Positions 27,187 through 35,945 of a stretch of DNA of 52,680 bases are shown here, in pieces; within the stretch, counting starts at the first letter, position 1, and each line of letters begins with the position of its first letter. The DNA comes from Lachnoclostridium sp. UBA1308 (GTDB lineage: Bacteria > Bacillota > Clostridia > Lachnospirales > Lachnospiraceae): contig DBTU01000011.1 of the NCBI GenBank assembly GCA_002307215.1, positions 2,457-55,136 of the forward strand, written 5' to 3'. The position numbers were made by a program, and so were the translations under genes. The notes beneath the pieces are model-generated. The model did not search any database and had not been told where the DNA came from. It saw nothing but the letters and a program-made list of their open reading frames with translations.

Positions 27187-28338
27187 ATGACCTGTGGTGA
27201 TATGGGCTGTCAGTTATTCGGTGCATACCGTTGTGCTATCAGCGTGAAGAACGCCGCTTTGCTTATACATTCTACCGTCGGCTGTAACTGGGGACCTCTC
27301 ATTTTCCACATGCCGTCCCGCGTACAGGATTTCCGTCAGGCCTCCAGTGTTATGCATGAAGATGACATAATTTACGGCGGAGAAACAATTCTAAAAGAGG
27401 CTCTTGATCATATGCTGATTGAGTTTCCGGCAAACCTTATCTTCGTACTTACCGGCTGCGTTCCTGAACTGATCGGCGATGACAGCGGTAAAATAATAAG
27501 TAATTACCAATCCGAAAGGGAAATCATTCACCTTAGCGCACCGGGGTTTAAAGGGAATGCGTATGATGGATGCTTATCCGCAATGACAGTGATGATTCAT
27601 CAAATGAAAAGAAAGAAAAAAAGAAAGGATACGGTAAATCTGATTGGGTTCTTCTCCGATGACGATAAAGTTGACAGCGACCTAAAACAAATAATTTCCA
27701 TATTACCGAAAACCCTCTCTCTAAATTCCATATTTCCATATGACACATGGGATAACATTCAGAATATGCCTGGTGCATCCTTTAATATTGTACTGGAAGG
27801 GTTCGAAGCAGTCGGAGATCTCCTTATGAAAACCTTCAATATTCCTTATATCGTTATCCGGTATCCTTACGGGCTTGAAGGAAGCAGAAAGCTGATCAAT
27901 CTTGTCAGTAGAGCAATGGACATTCCACCCGATTACACCCCCTTCAAAGAGCAAGAACAGACTGTCTATCAGCAGCTGGAGCAAGCATATTCCAGTGTAC
28001 AAAGCCTACAAGGCCTTCCTGCTGCAGTTCTTGGACCCTCCTGGAGAACGGGCGGCTTCATCGATATGTTGGAGCAGGAACTTCAGATGCGGGTTGTATA
28101 TCAAACAGATACCGCCCTCGAAGATATCGACAAAGAAACGCTTCAGCTATCCGGTGCATGCGTATTATTCGGCAATTCCTTCGATAAAGAAATAGCACGT
28201 AGGATGAATATCCCTTTCCTAGCGATGACATATCCGGTATTTGACAGAATCAGTATATCGGACAGGAGCTACTGCGGTGCCTTTGGGATGGTAAATCTGG
28301 TAGAAGATATTATCAACACAGTATTGTTTCCACGATAA
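27187..28338 (+). CDS. Nitrogenase component-1-like protein with complete cysteine triad
   Basis: A 383-residue protein of the NifD/NifK/NifE/NifN superfamily, but shorter than any of them. It keeps all three P-cluster-type cysteines in order: C8 (CGDMGCQLFGA), C33 (STVGCNWGP) and C91 (TGCVPELIGDD). It also has the HEDDIIYGGE segment that follows the second cysteine in NifD. An extra cysteine at residue 3 forms CxxxxC with C8. It lacks the NifD cofactor-ligand segment (NCARS). ATG 27187 has AAGGAGGT just upstream. The partner gene follows at 28477. It probably holds an Fe-S cluster; the substrate is unknown. Confidence 0.75.
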   Translation: MTCGDMGCQLFGAYRCAISVKNAALLIHSTVGCNWGPLIFHMPSRVQDFRQASSVMHEDDIIYGGETILKEALDHMLIEFPANLIFVLTGCVPELIGDDSGKIISNYQSEREIIHLSAPGFKGNAYDGCLSAMTVMIHQMKRKKKRKDTVNLIGFFSDDDKVDSDLKQIISILPKTLSLNSIFPYDTWDNIQNMPGASFNIVLEGFEAVGDLLMKTFNIPYIVIRYPYGLEGSRKLINLVSRAMDIPPDYTPFKEQEQTVYQQLEQAYSSVQSLQGLPAAVLGPSWRTGGFIDMLEQELQMRVVYQTDTALEDIDKETLQLSGACVLFGNSFDKEIARRMNIPFLAMTYPVFDRISISDRSYCGAFGMVNLVEDIINTVLFPR

Positions 28339-28461
28339 TTCTCACAAAATGAATTACACAAAATAATTTATCCACAATAAATCATACAAAGTAATTCATA
28401 CACTATGAATCACACAAAATGAATCATAAAAAAATAAATCACAAAAAATAAATCATATATA
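28339..28461 (+). repeat. Imperfect 14-bp tandem repeats between nitrogenase-like genes
   Basis: About eight and a half copies of a degenerate 14-base unit close to AATCAYACAAAATR fill the entire gap between the two nitrogenase-like genes. Individual copies differ at one to four positions and one is 15 bases long. There is no ORF. Possible roles are an AT-rich spacer, a protein-binding array or a slippage product. Confidence 0.75.
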
Positions 28462-28476
28462 GAAAGGCGTGATCAC

Positions 28477-30027
28477 ATGTTAAATACAATAAATTCTCCA
28501 TGCCAAATACAGATTAACGAAAAATACTTATATGAACAAAAAGCCTTACAGGCACTTCCCGATGCACACGACAGCTCTCCTTCCGGCAGAGTAAGCGGTG
28601 CAATACTGGCTGTTTCTTCCCTGCAAGGTGCCATACCCGTACTGCACGGCTCCTCCGGTTGCGGCTTTCATTACCGTTACCTGTGCAGAAGGCAAAAAGC
28701 GCCTGCGTATGATCTTCAGTGCAGCAATCTGACAGAACTGGAATTGATTCTAGGCAGCGAAAACAAATTAAAACAAACCATTCTTAATACCTATAGGAAG
28801 TTTCATCCTCCATTGATTGCTATAATTCCTACCGTTCCCTCCGAGATCATTAACGTAGATATTGAGGGGGTAATCAAGGAATTGCAGTCCATGATGGACT
28901 GCATATTGATACAGATTGCAACCAGTGGAATCTCCCATGGCGACAAAAGAAAGATAGGTAGAAGCAACATCTGCAAAGGTCATCATTCCGATACCGGCAA
29001 CGTTAACGGACATGATGTAAAAATGTCGGGTTGTGGATTTTCAGATGCAATGACCTCCCTGGTCCGTCAGGTTATGAAACCACAGCAAGTAATTCCACGC
29101 AGTGTCAATCTCTGCGGAATTGCCTGGGGAATTATGTCGGATGTTTATTCCGACGGGATTGCAAGGGAACTAATCGGACTTGGCTGTACGATTAACGCAA
29201 AACTCCCCGCATGTACTTTGGCAGAACTCGAAACCGCGCCACAAGCCGAATTGAATTTGCTTACCTACAGGGTCAGATGGGCGGCTGAAATGAAAAGCAG
29301 GTTTCATACACAATATTTTGCTGCCGATTACAGGATTTATAGTAGCCGAGGAATTAACGGCATACTCGATTTCTACTCTGAAATCGCAGACTTGCTGAAT
29401 CTTCCGAAGGATGCCATGGAATGTCTTTTCAGACAAGCCGAGGGAGCAAAAGCTGTATTATCAGAAGCATCTATGTATTTTGCAGGCAAAAAGGCTATCC
29501 TTTGCTGTGGTGATTACAGGAATCTTGAAAGTCTCCTTGATTTTTACCTTGATACCATGCATTTTGATATATCCAACATTCTGGTAGAAGTAACCGATAA
29601 CGGCTATTTTTGTATGATGGATGAAGCGCAACGTCTGTCCGAGGCCGAGCAGGAAATACGCTATTGTCTCGATGAACGCAAACTTCATATCACATATCAT
29701 GTCAATCCGACAAGAGATTGTGTGGATCTTATTATGTCCGATGCAGTTTTTCTCTTAGGAAGCGATTGCTATCAGAATGAGGGAGATCAGTCTTTCTATG
29801 TTGAAAAGCCCTCCGCTCTTCCGCTTAATCTTCTTGATTTTCAAAACATGATTATAGATTATATCCAATGGGTGAAAAAACAGCAGGCTCAAGAGGACAG
29901 CCAAAGCAAACTGCTCACCTATAAACTTTTTCATAACAGAAATCTAACCACAGAGAAATGTCATGAGGCCAGCAGAAAAATGTGGGATAACATGTGGTTA
30001 AAAAGGAGCTGTCGTCAGATCAGCTGA
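28477..30027 (+). CDS. Degenerate nitrogenase component-1-like protein
   Basis: A 516-residue protein of the same superfamily. Only the second P-cluster-type cysteine remains (C62 in LHGSSGCGFHY). The first position has serine (SPSGRVSGA) and the third is PTVPSEIINVD, without cysteine. The region after C62 (NLTELELILGSENKL) aligns with the FGGE segment of NifD. There is an unusual insertion around residues 150-185 (GHHSDTGNVNGHD). It most likely forms a mixed complex with the 27187-28338 product, one subunit keeping cluster ligands and the other not. ATG 28477 has AGAAAGG upstream. Function unknown. Confidence 0.72.
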   Translation: MLNTINSPCQIQINEKYLYEQKALQALPDAHDSSPSGRVSGAILAVSSLQGAIPVLHGSSGCGFHYRYLCRRQKAPAYDLQCSNLTELELILGSENKLKQTILNTYRKFHPPLIAIIPTVPSEIINVDIEGVIKELQSMMDCILIQIATSGISHGDKRKIGRSNICKGHHSDTGNVNGHDVKMSGCGFSDAMTSLVRQVMKPQQVIPRSVNLCGIAWGIMSDVYSDGIARELIGLGCTINAKLPACTLAELETAPQAELNLLTYRVRWAAEMKSRFHTQYFAADYRIYSSRGINGILDFYSEIADLLNLPKDAMECLFRQAEGAKAVLSEASMYFAGKKAILCCGDYRNLESLLDFYLDTMHFDISNILVEVTDNGYFCMMDEAQRLSEAEQEIRYCLDERKLHITYHVNPTRDCVDLIMSDAVFLLGSDCYQNEGDQSFYVEKPSALPLNLLDFQNMIIDYIQWVKKQQAQEDSQSKLLTYKLFHNRNLTTEKCHEASRKMWDNMWLKRSCRQIS

Positions 30028-30060
30028 TTTATTTATATATGTAGGGAGGTGTGTAATCAT

Positions 30061-31131
30061 ATGAAACAAGCATCAGTAGTGGACCAGATACCGCTTGAAG
30101 CCAATAAAAATAAGCGGCAATACAAAACAGTGATCATGCAAAAACAGCTTTTGCTTTCTGTCATGTTTCTTTTACTGGTACTTTTATTTATCTTTGACAT
30201 TTCCTATGGACCTGCAAAATTAAGCTTTTCCACCGTCCTACAGACTATTTTTCATCCAGAAGCAGCGGAGGAAAAGATACATATTATTGTATGGACCATA
30301 CGTCTTCCTGTATCCATTATGGCAATTCTGGTAGGTGCAGGGCTAGCGATTGCAGGCATGGAAATGCAGACCATACTAAATAACTCGCTTGCAAGTCCTT
30401 ATACACTGGGGATATCCTCTGCTGCTTCCTTTGGTGCTGTACTCGCTCTGGTGACCGGATATTCTATCTTACCCCGTACTGTTCAAAATTTTGTTATTCC
30501 TCTCTTTGCCTTTGCCTTTTCCTTAGGCTCCTCGATGCTAATCTATTTTATCGGAAAAGCAAAAAAAGAAAAGGCAACGATAATTTTGGCAGGAATTGCA
30601 ATCAATTTCTTGTTCTCTGCTTTGAATTCAATCTTTACCTATTATGTACCCGACGAGGTGCTGCGCGGAATCACAAACTGGTCTCAGGGCTCCATCGTAG
30701 GTGCTACCTGGATTGAGGACGCGATTGTCCTGACCGTATTGGTATTAACCATCCCGATTTTGCTTAAGGAAGCTTGGAAGCTGACCTCCCTCTGTATGGG
30801 AGATACCACAGCCAAAGCCCTGGGTATCAATGTAGACAAATTAAGAACTCGGATCCTAATACTTGCATCCTTAATTACTGCCATATCTGTCTGTTTTGTG
30901 GGGACAATTGGTTTTGTCGGCCTGGTTTCACCCTATGTAGCCAAACGGATTGTCGGAGAAGAGCAGCGGTTTTTCATCCCCGCCTCATTGATCACCGGTG
31001 CACTGATGCTTTCTATATCCAATATTTTATCAAAGGTAGAACTACTCGGTGTATCCTTCCCCCTATCCATCATTACCAGTATAATCGGCATTCCCTTCCT
31101 GCTGATTCTCATATTACAGAAGAAAGGATGA
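30061..31131 (+). CDS. FecCD-family permease
   Basis: A 356-residue protein with about 10 membrane segments and FecCD signatures (GAGLAIAGMEMQTILNNSLASP and VGTIGFVGLVSPYVAKRI). The start at ATG 30061 has GGGAGG 11 bases before; a GTG at 30049 overlaps the ribosome site. Encoded singly, so it should work as a homodimer. It lies between the nitrogenase-like pair and its ATPase. The cargo is unknown. Confidence 0.87.
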   Translation: MKQASVVDQIPLEANKNKRQYKTVIMQKQLLLSVMFLLLVLLFIFDISYGPAKLSFSTVLQTIFHPEAAEEKIHIIVWTIRLPVSIMAILVGAGLAIAGMEMQTILNNSLASPYTLGISSAASFGAVLALVTGYSILPRTVQNFVIPLFAFAFSLGSSMLIYFIGKAKKEKATIILAGIAINFLFSALNSIFTYYVPDEVLRGITNWSQGSIVGATWIEDAIVLTVLVLTIPILLKEAWKLTSLCMGDTTAKALGINVDKLRTRILILASLITAISVCFVGTIGFVGLVSPYVAKRIVGEEQRFFIPASLITGALMLSISNILSKVELLGVSFPLSIITSIIGIPFLLILILQKKG

Positions 31132-31136
31132 TTATT

Positions 31137-31934
31137 ATGAGTTTAATTATTGAAGATTTGAACTTTTCCTATTCCAACAAATTCGGCATCAAGCATATCA
31201 GCACGAAATTCGATAACAGTATAACCGCCATACTGGGGCCTAACGGTTCCGGCAAATCCACACTGATGAAATGCCTGACCAATCTGTTTAGATGGAACGG
31301 AACCATGATTTATAAGGATAGAAGGATTGCTGCTTCCGATAAAGAATTCTTCAGGAGCAGACTAAGTTATCTGCCCCAGTCCGCACAAAGTGATTCAACC
31401 ATAACAGTATTTGAGGCAATCCTTCTGGGATTAATTAATTCCCTGTCCTTTCACGTAACAGTCGAGCAGGAGAAGGCCGTGGAATCAATAATTGAGAGTT
31501 TGGAGCTAACCGAGCTGTCCGGGCATAGAATCTGCGAACTTAGTGGCGGGCAGCTACAGATGGTGTCTTTAGCTCAGGCGATTGTCAAGAAGCCGGAAAT
31601 TCTGATATTAGATGAGCCCTTGAATAATTTGGATGTTCATCGGCAGTTCTCGCTGCTTGATCAGGTTGCCTCCCTCACAAAAAACAGTCACATGATAACG
31701 ATCATCGTCATGCATGATATCAACCTTGCTGCCAGGTATGCCGAAAACATCCTGATTATGAACGCTGGTGAGGTTTATTCCCAGGGCTCTCCAAAGGAAG
31801 TAATTACTAGGAGAATGCTTCATGATATCTACAATATTCAAAGCGAGATTTATACGGGACGCTTTGGTCATCAGGTAGCGGAATTCATCGGAATTTCAAA
31901 AGAAAGCACGGGCTGTAACGCTCTTAATATATAG
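31137..31934 (+). CDS. FecE-type ABC transporter ATPase
   Basis: A 265-residue importer ATPase: Walker A (LGPNGSGKSTL), signature (LSGGQLQ), Walker B (ILILDEPLNNLD) and switch histidine (VMHDINLAARY). The frame stays open far upstream inside the permease gene, but ATG 31137 has AAAGG nine bases before and gives the normal N-terminus (MSLIIEDLNFSYS). It partners with the permease just before it and the two binding proteins after it. Confidence 0.88.
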   Translation: MSLIIEDLNFSYSNKFGIKHISTKFDNSITAILGPNGSGKSTLMKCLTNLFRWNGTMIYKDRRIAASDKEFFRSRLSYLPQSAQSDSTITVFEAILLGLINSLSFHVTVEQEKAVESIIESLELTELSGHRICELSGGQLQMVSLAQAIVKKPEILILDEPLNNLDVHRQFSLLDQVASLTKNSHMITIIVMHDINLAARYAENILIMNAGEVYSQGSPKEVITRRMLHDIYNIQSEIYTGRFGHQVAEFIGISKESTGCNALNI

Positions 31935-31959
31935 AAAAACTCAAAAGGAGGAAATTAAA

Positions 31960-33195
31960 ATGAATGTAAAAATAAGGAACGTGTTGGTCAGTTTGATTAC
32001 TATTGTCATCCTTAGCTTAGCTTTAACGGCCTGCTCAAAAACTGACAACACATCAGCATCAAATGTTGTAACGCCAACCGACGAGGCTACTGACAGTGCT
32101 ACCCCTGTACCTTCCAACAGCACTACCACAGACAGCACCACCTCAGACAGCAAAGCTGCTACGAAGGTATATACCGATATGGCAGGAAGGCAGGTAGAAC
32201 TGTCCACTGATATTCATAAAATAATTTCCGTTCGATATATGGAAGTATATATGCTGGCCGCAATCCTTGGTGACGAACTGGATGATAAGATTATATCCTT
32301 AGGCGTAAGTCTGAAAGATAATGATAATGATGGATACAAAAAGCTCTCTGAGAATCTGGATATGGATCAGATGACAGAAATCGGGAGCATCTGGGATGAT
32401 AATATTAGTGTAGAAAAGGTGCTGCAATTAGATCCCGATATCATTATTGTCGATACACACTTTCAAGAGAAAGCCTGTGTTTCAAAAATGATTGATGCCG
32501 GCCTTCCGGTTGTATTTACCGATATAGGTACCGATCCGATTTACGGAACTTTGGACAGTATGAAAATGCTAGGAGAAATGCTTGGTAAAAAGGATCGTGT
32601 TGATGAGATGGTAGATTACGCCTCCTCGAAAATGAATGCCTTATTTGACAGAATTGATACAATTACTGCAGATTCCGCAAATCATCCCAGCATCTATTTT
32701 GAACAAGGTACTACAGAGCCCTCCGAAATCAGTATATCTCAGGGAGATTCCAGTGGAAGTTGGGGGCTTTTGATGGATAAACTGGGGGCAAAAAATATTG
32801 GAGAAGGAAAAGGTTATGTACAATTAGACCCGGAGGAGATCCTTAGTTCAGATCCCGATGTGATTGTGGTCGGAGGTTCCAATTGGAGTGCAACCGATAA
32901 CATCATGCGAATGGGTTATTACCAAACCGAGGATGCAGCCGCAAAGCATCTGGGTGAATATATCACGGCGCGTGATGGTTGGGATAAACTATCCGCCGTA
33001 TTAAACCATCGTCTCTACAGCGTCCACTTTAATGCAGAGGTATATCCTTTCAGCTTTGCCATCTTTGAAGCCTTAGCTCAGGATATTTATCCGGAGGATT
33101 TATCAGACTTAACCCCTCAGGCTGATCTCGAAGAATTCTTCACAAAGTATATGCCCTATTCCTATTCCGGAACATTCTTTGCCAAGTGGAAATAA
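31960..33195 (+). CDS. Class III substrate-binding lipoprotein, tandem copy 1
   Basis: A 411-residue lipoprotein with signal ending LALTAC, a Ser/Thr-rich spacer (residues 27-65), then a FecB-type binding domain (VYTDMAGRQVEL, then SVRYMEVYMLAAILGD and LQLDPDIIIVDTHF). GGAGG lies eight bases before the ATG. It delivers ligand to permease 30061-31131. It is about half identical to the next gene, so the pair arose by duplication and may bind two related ligands. Confidence 0.85.
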   Translation: MNVKIRNVLVSLITIVILSLALTACSKTDNTSASNVVTPTDEATDSATPVPSNSTTTDSTTSDSKAATKVYTDMAGRQVELSTDIHKIISVRYMEVYMLAAILGDELDDKIISLGVSLKDNDNDGYKKLSENLDMDQMTEIGSIWDDNISVEKVLQLDPDIIIVDTHFQEKACVSKMIDAGLPVVFTDIGTDPIYGTLDSMKMLGEMLGKKDRVDEMVDYASSKMNALFDRIDTITADSANHPSIYFEQGTTEPSEISISQGDSSGSWGLLMDKLGAKNIGEGKGYVQLDPEEILSSDPDVIVVGGSNWSATDNIMRMGYYQTEDAAAKHLGEYITARDGWDKLSAVLNHRLYSVHFNAEVYPFSFAIFEALAQDIYPEDLSDLTPQADLEEFFTKYMPYSYSGTFFAKWK

Positions 33196-33229
33196 TAAAT
33201 AATAGTACATTTAGACAGGAGGTTTATTT

Positions 33230-34438
33230 ATGAGGCAAAAGCCCAAAATTCTTTTATCCATTATCCTGGTTACATCATTATTGATGTCGATGGTAGCCTG
33301 CAACGGTTCTTCCCCAGCGGCAACTAATTCCGCAGGAAATGCCGCGCCTACTATAACCAGTGCTCAAAGTAGTAGTCCTTCTCCTTCACCTACCGTACCC
33401 GCCACCAAAGTCTATACTGATATGACAGGACGGCAAGTAGAGCTACCAACAAATATTAAAAGTATCGTATGTGTCCGTTATATGGAATTAAACTTATTGT
33501 CAGCGATTCTTGGAGACGATTTTGAGAACAAAGTGATTTCTCTCGGTATGAGTGTTGAAGAAAACGACTGTGATAACTATAATAAATTCTCAGAAATATA
33601 TGATCTGAGCAAGCTTCAGACAATCGGAAGCATTTATGACGACGACATCAGTGTGGAGACAATGTTGGAGCTTAATCCGGACATCATAATCAGTGATGTA
33701 TATTTCAAAGACAAGGAATGTGTGAAGAAAATGATTGAAGCCGGTCTTCCCATATTCTTTCTTGATTTCAACAGCTTATACGGACCTCTTGACAGTACGC
33801 AGCTGCTTGGTCAGATTTTAGGTGTTGAAGAACATACAGATGCCATGGTTACGTATGCAAGGGATAAGATTGATTCTGTAATCGATCGGGTTAATGCCCT
33901 GTTAGCCGACGGCGCAAAGCGTCCGACATTATATTTTGAATGCGGTAATACTATTCCAAGTGAACTCGGTGCCACGCGAGCAGATACAACCGACGGCTGG
34001 GGAAATTTATGGTACATTCTTGGCGCTGATAACATAGGCGTCGGTCATGATTTCGAAGAATTGGACCCCGAGATTGTATTAACCGACGATCCTGATGTCA
34101 TAGTAATCGGTGGTTCTAACTGGGATAAAACCTCGGATATCATGCGTCTAGGATACTATGTAACTGACGAGCAGGCAAGTGATCATCTAGGCGAATATGT
34201 CAATCAACGTTCCGGCTGGAAGGATCTCAAAGCAATTAAAAGCAAAAGACTTTATTGCGTTCATTTTAACTCAACCATATATCCCTTCCGCTTCAGTATA
34301 ATCGAATCCATGGCTCAGATGCTCTGGCCTGAGGAATTGTCCGATTTGGATCCCCAGGTCGATCTTGAAGAATTTTTTAAACTTTACATGCCGGTGGAGT
34401 ATTCTGGAGAATTTGCAGCTCAGTGGTCCGGACAATGA
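33230..34438 (+). CDS. Class III substrate-binding lipoprotein, tandem copy 2
   Basis: A 402-residue lipoprotein with signal ending SMVAC, a Ser/Pro/Thr-rich spacer, and the same binding domain as its neighbour (VYTDMTGRQVEL, CVRYMELNLLSAILGD, LELNPDIIISDVYF). It is the last gene of operon B, followed by a strong hairpin at 34477-34523. Differences between the copies cluster in loops such as CGNTIPSELGATRAD versus QGTTEPSEISISQGD, which may shape the ligand pocket (inference). Confidence 0.85.
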   Translation: MRQKPKILLSIILVTSLLMSMVACNGSSPAATNSAGNAAPTITSAQSSSPSPSPTVPATKVYTDMTGRQVELPTNIKSIVCVRYMELNLLSAILGDDFENKVISLGMSVEENDCDNYNKFSEIYDLSKLQTIGSIYDDDISVETMLELNPDIIISDVYFKDKECVKKMIEAGLPIFFLDFNSLYGPLDSTQLLGQILGVEEHTDAMVTYARDKIDSVIDRVNALLADGAKRPTLYFECGNTIPSELGATRADTTDGWGNLWYILGADNIGVGHDFEELDPEIVLTDDPDVIVIGGSNWDKTSDIMRLGYYVTDEQASDHLGEYVNQRSGWKDLKAIKSKRLYCVHFNSTIYPFRFSIIESMAQMLWPEELSDLDPQVDLEEFFKLYMPVEYSGEFAAQWSGQ

Positions 34439-34476
34439 CGTCGTTACTCTCCCTCCTAATCCATAGGTCTACATAA

Positions 34477-34523
34477 AGAAGGGCATCACAGCTGTTATCC
34501 CACCGCAGCTGTGATACCCTTCT
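34477..34523. terminator. Strong hairpin between convergent operons B and C
   Basis: AGAAGGGcATCACAGCTG pairs with CAGCTGTGATacCCTTCT. There is only a weak T run on either side, but the stem is long and the site is exactly between convergent genes, so a bidirectional terminator is likely. Confidence 0.7.
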
Positions 34524-34536
34524 GATTAAGTTCCGT

Positions 34537-35919
34537 TTATAATGAATATTCATCAGCTTCATAACCCATAGCTTCATTCTTATAGCCTAACAGATATCCG
34601 GTCATTTCCACCTTCTTTAATTCCGTTGATAGTTCAATAATGGTATCAATTATCTCACAAGGCAATAGGGAAAGCTCTGTAATTACCCTAAGATAAATCA
34701 TTTGCTCTGTTCTTATAAATAGTTCCGCTACTTCCTTAGCATTATCTCGAAGATAATTATAATACATACAATATCCCTCTCTACTCAGAGAGAATGGGAA
34801 AAGGAGTCTTGTTACCGCCATTGCAGCCTTATCACCGAGTAGTTTAAGCTCCGTAAAGATTTTGTCATAAACATCATAATTAATAAACAAACCATCTGTA
34901 TTAAGCAGGATAATATCGTTTATGTGCAGCATATGATTTTCTGATGGTATTATGATATGAAAATCCGTAATTCGTTCCGCATAAATTCCATGATAAATCT
35001 TCCATAATTCAGATACAGTTTCTTTCTTATCAATATAGCAGCTAAGTATTAACTTGTACAATTTATGACAGGAAACAAAAGCACTCGGATGAATCATCTT
35101 AATGGATGAAGGTATTTGGATTGTAATTAGATTGATACAATCGTAGAAGGCTTTGTCGTCTATCTCCATTATTTTGTCATGAAGGATTACCGTTTCCAGG
35201 TTCCTGTTATATTCAAATGCACCGCACCCAATGAGCGAAACATCCGAGGGTATATAAACGTTTTTACCTTTTCCCTTATACTTTATCAAAATGTTCTTTA
35301 AGCGAATAAAGTCATCCGTCTGATTCTCCAACCAGGCTGTTTCACCAAACGCATTGTATTTTATCCTTTCTATCCCCCTACCAAATTCAATCACAGATAA
35401 ATCCATACATTCGAAAAAAGCACATTCTCCGATCACTTCCACGCTGTCCGGTATCTTCATGGATTTTAAGCCGGTACATCCTTCAAAAGCCCATGCTCCT
35501 ATTTCCTTAATCCCATCTTCTATGACAACCTCATCAAGACCCGCGCAGTTAGAAAAGGTTTTTTCTGCAATCACCGTTATTTTACCGGGTATTCTTATCG
35601 ATTTCAGGCTTTTACAAAATTCAAATGCTTTTCCCATAATCTGTTCCATACTATCAGGTATCATCACCGTTCTTAACCTAGTACAGGAGCGAAAAGCACT
35701 TAGTCCAATGCTTATCGCTCCCTGTGGAATTTCAATCTTTTCAAGGCTGCTACATCGGCTGAAGGCCCATTTACCGATCCTTAGAAGCCCTTGCGGCAGA
35801 ATGACAATTTCAATATGTTTATGCTCCTGAAAAGCATCATCGCCTATAATTTCTACAGACTCCGGCACTGAAACTTGAGCACTTTCTCCAAGATATTTTA
35901 TTAATACACGTTCTTTCAT
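34537..35919 (-). CDS. Leucine-rich-repeat (LRR_5/BspA-type) protein
   Basis: A 460-residue protein without a signal peptide. Residues 1-290 are about 11 LRR_5 repeats of roughly 23 residues (for example IGKWAFSRCSSLEKIEIP and IGAWAFEGCTGLKSMKIP). The last 170 residues are helical and unlike LRRs. BspA-type repeats bind proteins. Without a secretion signal it should act in the cytoplasm. ATG 35919 has GAGGTGG eight bases before. It lies 26 bases behind the AAA+ gene, so it completes an AAA+/VWA/LRR trio at the 3' end of the vnf operon. Confidence 0.8.
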   Translation of the reverse strand: MKERVLIKYLGESAQVSVPESVEIIGDDAFQEHKHIEIVILPQGLLRIGKWAFSRCSSLEKIEIPQGAISIGLSAFRSCTRLRTVMIPDSMEQIMGKAFEFCKSLKSIRIPGKITVIAEKTFSNCAGLDEVVIEDGIKEIGAWAFEGCTGLKSMKIPDSVEVIGECAFFECMDLSVIEFGRGIERIKYNAFGETAWLENQTDDFIRLKNILIKYKGKGKNVYIPSDVSLIGCGAFEYNRNLETVILHDKIMEIDDKAFYDCINLITIQIPSSIKMIHPSAFVSCHKLYKLILSCYIDKKETVSELWKIYHGIYAERITDFHIIIPSENHMLHINDIILLNTDGLFINYDVYDKIFTELKLLGDKAAMAVTRLLFPFSLSREGYCMYYNYLRDNAKEVAELFIRTEQMIYLRVITELSLLPCEIIDTIIELSTELKKVEMTGYLLGYKNEAMGYEADEYSL

Positions 35920-35945
35920 CTGAAATTCCACCTCATCACCCCCTT

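Noticed and set aside
28339..28461. CRISPR array
   Set aside because: The units are only 14 bases, degenerate and directly adjacent, with no unique spacers and no cas genes.
27187..30027. A second nitrogenase or a NifEN pair
   Set aside because: The first protein is too short and lacks the cofactor-ligand segment; the second lacks two of three cluster cysteines. They are better called nitrogenase-like of unknown function.
35354..35830. 158-codon ORF opposite the LRR gene
   Set aside because: Its repetitive composition mirrors the LRR repeats on the other strand; it is a shadow.
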